From: Lachnospiraceae bacterium
GTDB taxonomy: Bacteria > Bacillota > Clostridia > Lachnospirales > Lachnospiraceae
Direction: 5' to 3'
DNA length: 64,000 nucleotides
Assembly: GCA_018384375.1 (NCBI GenBank)
Contig: JAHAYJ010000082.1
Coordinates: forward strand, 1 to 64,000
The position numbers and the translations under genes are program-made. Numbering within the stretch: position 1 is the first letter of the stretch; the number at the start of each line of letters is the position of its first letter. The notes beneath the pieces are model-generated. The model saw nothing but the letters and a program-made list of their open reading frames with translations. It did not search any database and was not told where the DNA came from. This document shows, in pieces, positions 59,601-64,000 of the stretch.

Positions 59601-61193
59601 GTGAGTAGCTATGAAAAGGAAATAAACAGAAGAAGAACCTTTGCAATTATTTCACACCCGGATGCAGGTAAGACGACGCTGACAGAAAAATTCCTTTTAT
59701 ATGGAGGGGCAATCAATCTGGCCGGAAGCGTCAAGGGAAAGGCAACGGCAAGACATGCTGTGTCGGATTGGATGGAGATTGAAAAGGAGAGAGGTATTTC
59801 TGTTACTTCCTCTGTTCTTCAGTTTGAATATGACGGCTTCTGTATCAATATTCTGGATACACCGGGACATCAGGACTTCTCAGAGGACACATACCGGACG
59901 TTGATGGCTGCAGATTCCGCGGTCATGGTGATCGATGCATCCAAGGGTGTAGAGGCGCAGACCCGTAAGCTGTTTAAGGTTTGTGTCATGAGAAAGATAC
60001 CGATCTTTACATTTATCAATAAGATGGACAGGGATGCCAATGACACCTTTGAGCTTCTGGATGAAATCGAAAAGGAGCTGGGAATCGCAACCTGTCCGGT
60101 AAACTGGCCTATTGGATCCGGAAAGAATTTTAAGGGCGTTTACGATAGAGACAGAAAATGTGTAATTACTTATTCTGACACAGAGAAGGGAACGAAGGAG
60201 GGAGAGAGCACAGAAATTCCGCTTGGTGATGAGCAGATGCTTGTTTCTGCAATCGGGGAAGAGGCAGAAGGACTCCTTCGTGATGAAATAGAGCTTTTGG
60301 ATGGAGCAAGCGCGGAATTTGATATTGATAAGATACAAGCGGGAGAACTGACACCTGTTTTCTTTGGATCGGCACTTACCAACTTCGGAGTGGAGTTCTT
60401 TTTACAGCATTTCCTGAAGATGACAACTACGCCGCTTCCGAGAAAGGCAGATAAAGGTCTGATTGATCCTGTCACAAATGATTTTTCCGCTTTTGTATTT
60501 AAAATTCAGGCAAATATGAATAAAGCGCACCGTGATCGAATTGCCTTTATGAGAATCTGCTCCGGGAAATATGAGGCGAGCATGGAAGTGAAACACGTAC
60601 AGGGAGGCAAGGTGATGCGCCTTTCACAGCCACAGCAGATTATGGCAAGTGAGCGTAAGATACTGGAGGAGGCCTATGCGGGAGACATCATTGGCGTATT
60701 TGATCCGGGAATTTTTTCCATTGGAGATACGCTTTGTATGCCGAAGGAACAATTCCAGTATGAGGGGATTCCCACCTTTGCGCCGGAGCATTTTGCAAGG
60801 GTCAGACAGATGGATACCATGAAAAGAAAGCAGTTTGTTAAGGGAATTACACAGATCGCACAGGAGGGTGCCATCCAGATTTTCCAGGAATTCAATACCG
60901 GTATGGAGGAAATTATTGTTGGAGTAGTAGGCGTTTTACAGTTTGATGTATTAAAATACCGGCTTGAGAACGAGTATAATGTAGAGATTAAATTGGAACC
61001 GCTTCCTTATGAGCATATCAGATGGATTGAAAATAAGGATATTGACCTGACAAAGCTGGTTGGTACCTCTGATATGAAGAAGATCAAGGATTTGAAGGGA
61101 AATCCGCTCCTTCTTTTTGTAAATGCATGGAGTGTCGGTATGACACTTGACAGAAATAAAGGGTTGATTCTTTCTGAATTTGGACGTGATTAA
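59601..61193 (+). CDS. prfC: Peptide chain release factor 3
   Basis: A 530-residue GTPase. S-H-P-D-A-G-K-T-T-L-T-E-K, D-T-P-G-H-Q-D-F and N-K-M-D-R are the G motifs. The K-A-T-A-R-H-A-V-S-D-W segment marks RF3. It removes RF1/RF2 from ribosomes after termination. GTG 59601 is chosen because TTGGAGG lies seven bases before it; TTG 59577 is an alternative. The lipoprotein gene begins at the base after its stop. Confidence 0.95.
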   Translation: MSSYEKEINRRRTFAIISHPDAGKTTLTEKFLLYGGAINLAGSVKGKATARHAVSDWMEIEKERGISVTSSVLQFEYDGFCINILDTPGHQDFSEDTYRTLMAADSAVMVIDASKGVEAQTRKLFKVCVMRKIPIFTFINKMDRDANDTFELLDEIEKELGIATCPVNWPIGSGKNFKGVYDRDRKCVITYSDTEKGTKEGESTEIPLGDEQMLVSAIGEEAEGLLRDEIELLDGASAEFDIDKIQAGELTPVFFGSALTNFGVEFFLQHFLKMTTTPLPRKADKGLIDPVTNDFSAFVFKIQANMNKAHRDRIAFMRICSGKYEASMEVKHVQGGKVMRLSQPQQIMASERKILEEAYAGDIIGVFDPGIFSIGDTLCMPKEQFQYEGIPTFAPEHFARVRQMDTMKRKQFVKGITQIAQEGAIQIFQEFNTGMEEIIVGVVGVLQFDVLKYRLENEYNVEIKLEPLPYEHIRWIENKDIDLTKLVGTSDMKKIKDLKGNPLLLFVNAWSVGMTLDRNKGLILSEFGRD

Positions 61194-62495
61194 ATGAAGA
61201 TAAAACATGGTATATTGGCTGTTTTTATAGGTATGCTTTTTCTCTCAGCCTGTCAGCTGCCGGAGTATTTTGCAGAAGAGAATAAAGCCGGAGCACTGGA
61301 GCAGGAAAAACAACGGAATGAGCAGAAAGAAGAAGCATTTTCCGGTGATGAAGAGGCTGAAAATAAGTCTGAAGATAAGCCTGAAAGCGAAATTGCAAAT
61401 GAGGCTGCGGTAAGTGCGGATTCGGGAGAGGTGGACAGGCTTCCGGAAATTCCGGAGGGAGAAATATTAAGTCTCAAAAAACAGCAGACAGGGCTGTTTT
61501 ATTATGAGAGACTGAATGAAAACGAAAAGACTGTGTATGCGGAAATCCTTAAAATTCTTTTGGATTTTAAGGAAGGGGTGTCTCTGTCCTGTATGGAAGC
61601 CGGACAAATTGAAAAGGTATTTCAGTGCGTCTTGAATGATCATCCTGAAATTTTTTATGTGGATGGATATACATTTACCAGGTATACCCTTGGAGATGTT
61701 GTGAAGAAGATTACGTTTTCTGGCACTTACAATATGACAAAACAGGAGGCAGAGGCCAGGAAAGAACAGATTTCCGCCTATGTGGATGCGTGTCTTTCCG
61801 GAATGGATCCGCAACTGGATCAATACGGAAAAGTAAAATATATTTATGAATACATTATCGATCAGACAGAATACGATGCGGAGGCACCGGATAATCAAAA
61901 TATCTGTTCTGTTTTTATTCACAGGAAAAGTGTCTGTCAGGGCTATGCAAAGGCAACGGAGTACCTGCTCCGCCAAGCGGGAATAGAAACGACGCTGGTG
62001 ATGGGAAAGGTGCAGGGAGGCGAAGGACACGCATGGAATCTGGTAAAATTGGATGGCGACTACTACTTTGTGGACACTACATGGGGTGATGCGTCCTATC
62101 AGATGACAGAGGGAAGCAGTATACAGGAGTCATCCAGCATTCCACCCATTAATTACGATTACCTTTGTGTAACGACAAAGCAGCTTGAAAAGACGCATAC
62201 CATTGATGCAATTGTGGATATTCCGGAATGCAATTCCATGGAGGATAATTATTATGTCCGGGAAGGTGTCTATTTTACAGAAGTTGATGAGGAAAGACTG
62301 GAAGATGTGTTTCGGGATGCCTATGAAAAAGAGAGCAGCTATGTTACCTTAAAATGTGCGGACGAGCTTATCTATTCTGAGATGTTCCGCTATTTGATCG
62401 AAGAACAAAAAATTTTCCAGTTTATGAAAGCATCCGGGGGAACCGTTTCCTATGCGGAGAATAAGGAACAGCAAAGTCTCAGCTTCTGGCTATAG
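61194..62495 (+). CDS. Transglutaminase-like lipoprotein
   Basis: A 433-residue protein. A signal peptide ends in L-F-L-S-A-C, so Cys20 is probably lipidated. Residues 25-90 are an acidic, disordered linker rich in Glu/Lys. The transglutaminase-like domain has Cys248 (S-V-C-Q-G-Y-A), His279 (G-E-G-H-A-W-N) and Asp294 (F-V-D-T-T-W-G), a complete catalytic triad. The substrate is unknown; such proteins act on cell-surface proteins or peptides. It starts directly after the prfC stop, without a clear ribosome site of its own, so translation may depend on prfC. Confidence 0.88.
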   Translation: MKIKHGILAVFIGMLFLSACQLPEYFAEENKAGALEQEKQRNEQKEEAFSGDEEAENKSEDKPESEIANEAAVSADSGEVDRLPEIPEGEILSLKKQQTGLFYYERLNENEKTVYAEILKILLDFKEGVSLSCMEAGQIEKVFQCVLNDHPEIFYVDGYTFTRYTLGDVVKKITFSGTYNMTKQEAEARKEQISAYVDACLSGMDPQLDQYGKVKYIYEYIIDQTEYDAEAPDNQNICSVFIHRKSVCQGYAKATEYLLRQAGIETTLVMGKVQGGEGHAWNLVKLDGDYYFVDTTWGDASYQMTEGSSIQESSSIPPINYDYLCVTTKQLEKTHTIDAIVDIPECNSMEDNYYVREGVYFTEVDEERLEDVFRDAYEKESSYVTLKCADELIYSEMFRYLIEEQKIFQFMKASGGTVSYAENKEQQSLSFWL

Positions 62496-62593
62496 GGGGA
62501 AGAATTGTTTTCTGGGACTATGCAAAAACTGTAATTTTTGATATGATTATCAGTAACAAGGCTTGCAATAAAAGGAAAGAAAGGAACGTTATC

Positions 62594-62980
62594 ATGGAAA
62601 AAACGATGGAACAGAACACATATGTACTGCAGGAGGATGAAGACCTGGGAACGGTTAAGATTGCCGACGATGTGGTGGCAATGATTGCAGGTCTTGCTGC
62701 AACAGAGGTTGAGGGCGTTTCTGCAATGGCAGGAAATATCAGCAATGAACTGTTAAGCCGTATGGGTGTCAAGAATCTTGCAAAGGGTGTTAAGGTAGAA
62801 GTGATTGGTAAGAGGGTCAAGGTTGAATTGGCGCTGATTGTTGAGTATGGATACAACATACCGGCTGTTTCCCAGAAGGTGCAGGAGAGAGTAAAGTCGA
62901 CCATTGAGAATATGACAGGTCTTGAGGCCTCTGACGTGGATGTGCGTATTGCCGGTGTCAATATGCAGAAGGATAAATAG
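62594..62980 (+). CDS. Asp23/Gls24 family envelope stress protein
   Basis: A 128-residue protein. [19 protein letters not shown], then [14 protein letters not shown] and V-R-I-A-G-V, are typical of the family. Members are linked to alkaline and envelope stress and sit next to nusB in many Clostridia, as here. ATG 62594 follows AAAGGAACG. Function in detail is unknown. Confidence 0.9.
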   Translation: MEKTMEQNTYVLQEDEDLGTVKIADDVVAMIAGLAATEVEGVSAMAGNISNELLSRMGVKNLAKGVKVEVIGKRVKVELALIVEYGYNIPAVSQKVQERVKSTIENMTGLEASDVDVRIAGVNMQKDK

Positions 62981-62997
62981 GTGCAGGGTGGCGATCT

Positions 62998-63396
62998 ATG
63001 AGCAGAAGAGAAATCAGGGAACAGATCTTTAAACTGCTGTTTCGCATAGAGTTTAATCAGAAAGAAGAGATGGCGCAGCAGGAGGCTTTCTTTTTTGCAG
63101 ATGAGGAAAACGAAACTTCCGAAAAGGAAAGTGTCATTATCAGTGAAAAGGTCAATAAGATTGTGGAAAAACTGGATGATATCGATCAGCTCTTAAATGA
63201 AAAGGCCAAGGGCTGGGAGACGGAACGGATGGGAAAGGTTGATCTGACGATCCTCCGCCTGGCCGTTTATGAGATCCTGTATGATGAAGATATCCCGACA
63301 GGGGTGGCAATTAATGAGGCGGTGGAGCTGGCTAAAAAATTTGGTCAGGATTCCTCACCTGCCTTTGTGAATGGAGTTTTGGCTAAATTTGCATAG
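62998..63396 (+). CDS. nusB: Transcription antitermination factor NusB
   Basis: A 132-residue protein with [13 protein letters not shown] and [14 protein letters not shown], then [14 protein letters not shown], all NusB marks. It works with NusE and boxA RNA in rRNA antitermination. GCAGGGTGGCGATCT precedes the ATG, with a moderate site. xseA follows. Confidence 0.95.
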   Translation: MSRREIREQIFKLLFRIEFNQKEEMAQQEAFFFADEENETSEKESVIISEKVNKIVEKLDDIDQLLNEKAKGWETERMGKVDLTILRLAVYEILYDEDIPTGVAINEAVELAKKFGQDSSPAFVNGVLAKFA

Positions 63397-63407
63397 GCGG
63401 AGTAGAA

Positions 63408-64000
63408 ATGCAGAATGTATATACAGTCGGACAAGTAAATTCATATATTAAGAATATGTTCGCGCAGGATTTTTTGTTGCAGGAGCTTTCTGTGAAAGGA
63501 GAGGTCAGCAACTGCAAGTATCATTCCTCCGGACATATTTATTTTACGTTAAAGGATGCAAAAGGAACGATTTCCTGCGTAATGTTTGCCGGAAACCGTT
63601 CCGGACTTAACTTTCGGATGGCGGAAGGCATGCAGGTTGTGGTGCACGGAACCATTGATGTCTACGAAAGAGACGGAAAATACCAGATGTATGCCAAAAC
63701 GATCAAGCAGGATGGTGCCGGAGCTCTTTATGAAAGATTTGAGAGGCTTAAGGAGGAGCTGCTTGAACGGGGCATGTTTGCTTCTGAGTATAAGAAGCCG
63801 ATTCCCAAATATATCAAAACGCTCGGTGTTGTGACAGCTCCTACCGGAGCGGCAGTCAGGGATATCATTAATATAGCGTCCAGAAGAAATCCTTGTGTTC
63901 AGATTCTTCTCTATCCCGCAACAGTACAGGGGGATGGAGCAGCAGAAAGTATTGTCCGGGGAATTAAGATGCTGGAACAGCAAAAGGTTGATGTGATCAT
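63408..64000 (+). CDS. xseA: Exodeoxyribonuclease VII large subunit, N-terminal part
   Basis: The frame runs from ATG 63408 to the end of the window, 197 residues, and the gene continues outside. V-N-S-Y-I-K-N-M-F, L-S-V-K-G-E-V-S-N-C-K-Y-H-S-S-G-H-I-Y-F and then V-V-T-A-P-T-G-A-A-V-R-D-I-I are XseA motifs; the first is the OB fold. It joins XseB to degrade single-stranded DNA. It begins 12 bases after nusB with a GCGGAG site. Confidence 0.95.
   Translation, partial: MQNVYTVGQVNSYIKNMFAQDFLLQELSVKGEVSNCKYHSSGHIYFTLKDAKGTISCVMFAGNRSGLNFRMAEGMQVVVHGTIDVYERDGKYQMYAKTIKQDGAGALYERFERLKEELLERGMFASEYKKPIPKYIKTLGVVTAPTGAAVRDIINIASRRNPCVQILLYPATVQGDGAAESIVRGIKMLEQQKVDVI

Noticed and set aside
1-64000. 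tRNA, rRNA, CRISPR arrays, prophage or insertion sequences
   Set aside because: No CCA-ended cloverleaf, rRNA segment, regularly spaced repeat array, transposase or integrase was recognised anywhere in the window.

Overview
The window looks like a chromosome segment from a low-to-mid GC, endospore-forming Clostridia, most likely a member of the Lachnospiraceae. Supporting signs are a complete spoIIIAA-AH sporulation operon, a Firmicutes-type rimP-nusA-ylxR-ylxQ-infB-rbfA-nrnA-truB-ribF block, a pyrB-pyrI pair, strong AGGAGG-type ribosome binding sites, and several families common in gut Clostridia (DUF6323, DUF6179, DUF6472, DUF5050, YesM-type kinase remnants). Genus and species are not assigned. 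No rRNA, tRNA, CRISPR array or insertion sequence was seen.

Layout. 1-5057: tail of a MATE exporter, the remnant of a thioredoxin-domain (YyaL-like) gene, an FAD/Rieske oxidoreductase, and an envelope acylation set (lipoprotein, MBOAT acyltransferase, DHHW protein). 5058-5718: the largest gene-free stretch, holding three degenerate 52-bp direct repeats and two inverted repeats. 5719-9444: two proteins of unknown function (DUF6323- and DUF6179-like), a two-gene ABC-2 exporter and an AraC/GyrI-type regulator. 9605-12939: XRE regulator, chemotaxis receptor and endonuclease III. 12947-15610: a cadmium/zinc-type resistance operon (promoter, palindromic operator, ArsR sensor, free HMA protein, P1B ATPase). 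15739-16943: rubrerythrin and a VanZ-like protein. 17015-18993 (minus strand): pyrI, pyrB and a nitroreductase, with a promoter and terminator-like hairpin directly before pyrB. 19141-24293: a PH-domain protein, a PF06541-like membrane protein, and the folate operon folC-folE-HD-folP-folBK-DUF6472. 24299-26637: a divergent DUF5050 anchor protein and pheA.

26684-33408: a polyphosphate-centred operon (DUF815 ATPase, Ppx/GppA, Ppk1, Maf), then a frameshifted HAD hydrolase and a small acidic protein. 33585-36325: a GH8 exo-oligoxylanase followed by a deletion scar that joins the front of a YesM-type sensor kinase to the back of a sugar ABC permease. 36507-38836: mannose-1-phosphate guanylyltransferase and a CPBP protease. 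38854-47405: the transcription/translation block. 47409-50523: an NlpC/P60 wall hydrolase with a consensus promoter and a WalR-like box, a convergent chemotaxis receptor, and rpsO. 50803-52893: pnp. 52948-58318: the spoIIIA operon behind a candidate sigma-E promoter. 58420-64000: deoB, prfC, a transglutaminase-like lipoprotein, an Asp23/Gls24 protein, nusB and the start of xseA.

Most of the window is ordinary housekeeping sequence. The points most worth a second look are the pyrB promoter-hairpin leader, the metal operon whose -35 box lies inside the preceding terminator, the WalR-like box before the wall hydrolase, the HD protein inside the folate operon, the DUF6323/DUF6179 locus, and the signs of gene decay: a kinase-permease fusion scar, a one-base HAD frameshift, a thioredoxin-domain remnant and a shortened MBOAT protein. 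No clearly new multi-gene system can be shown from sequence alone. The DUF6323/DUF6179/ABC/AraC locus and the polyphosphate-DUF815 operon are the best candidates.
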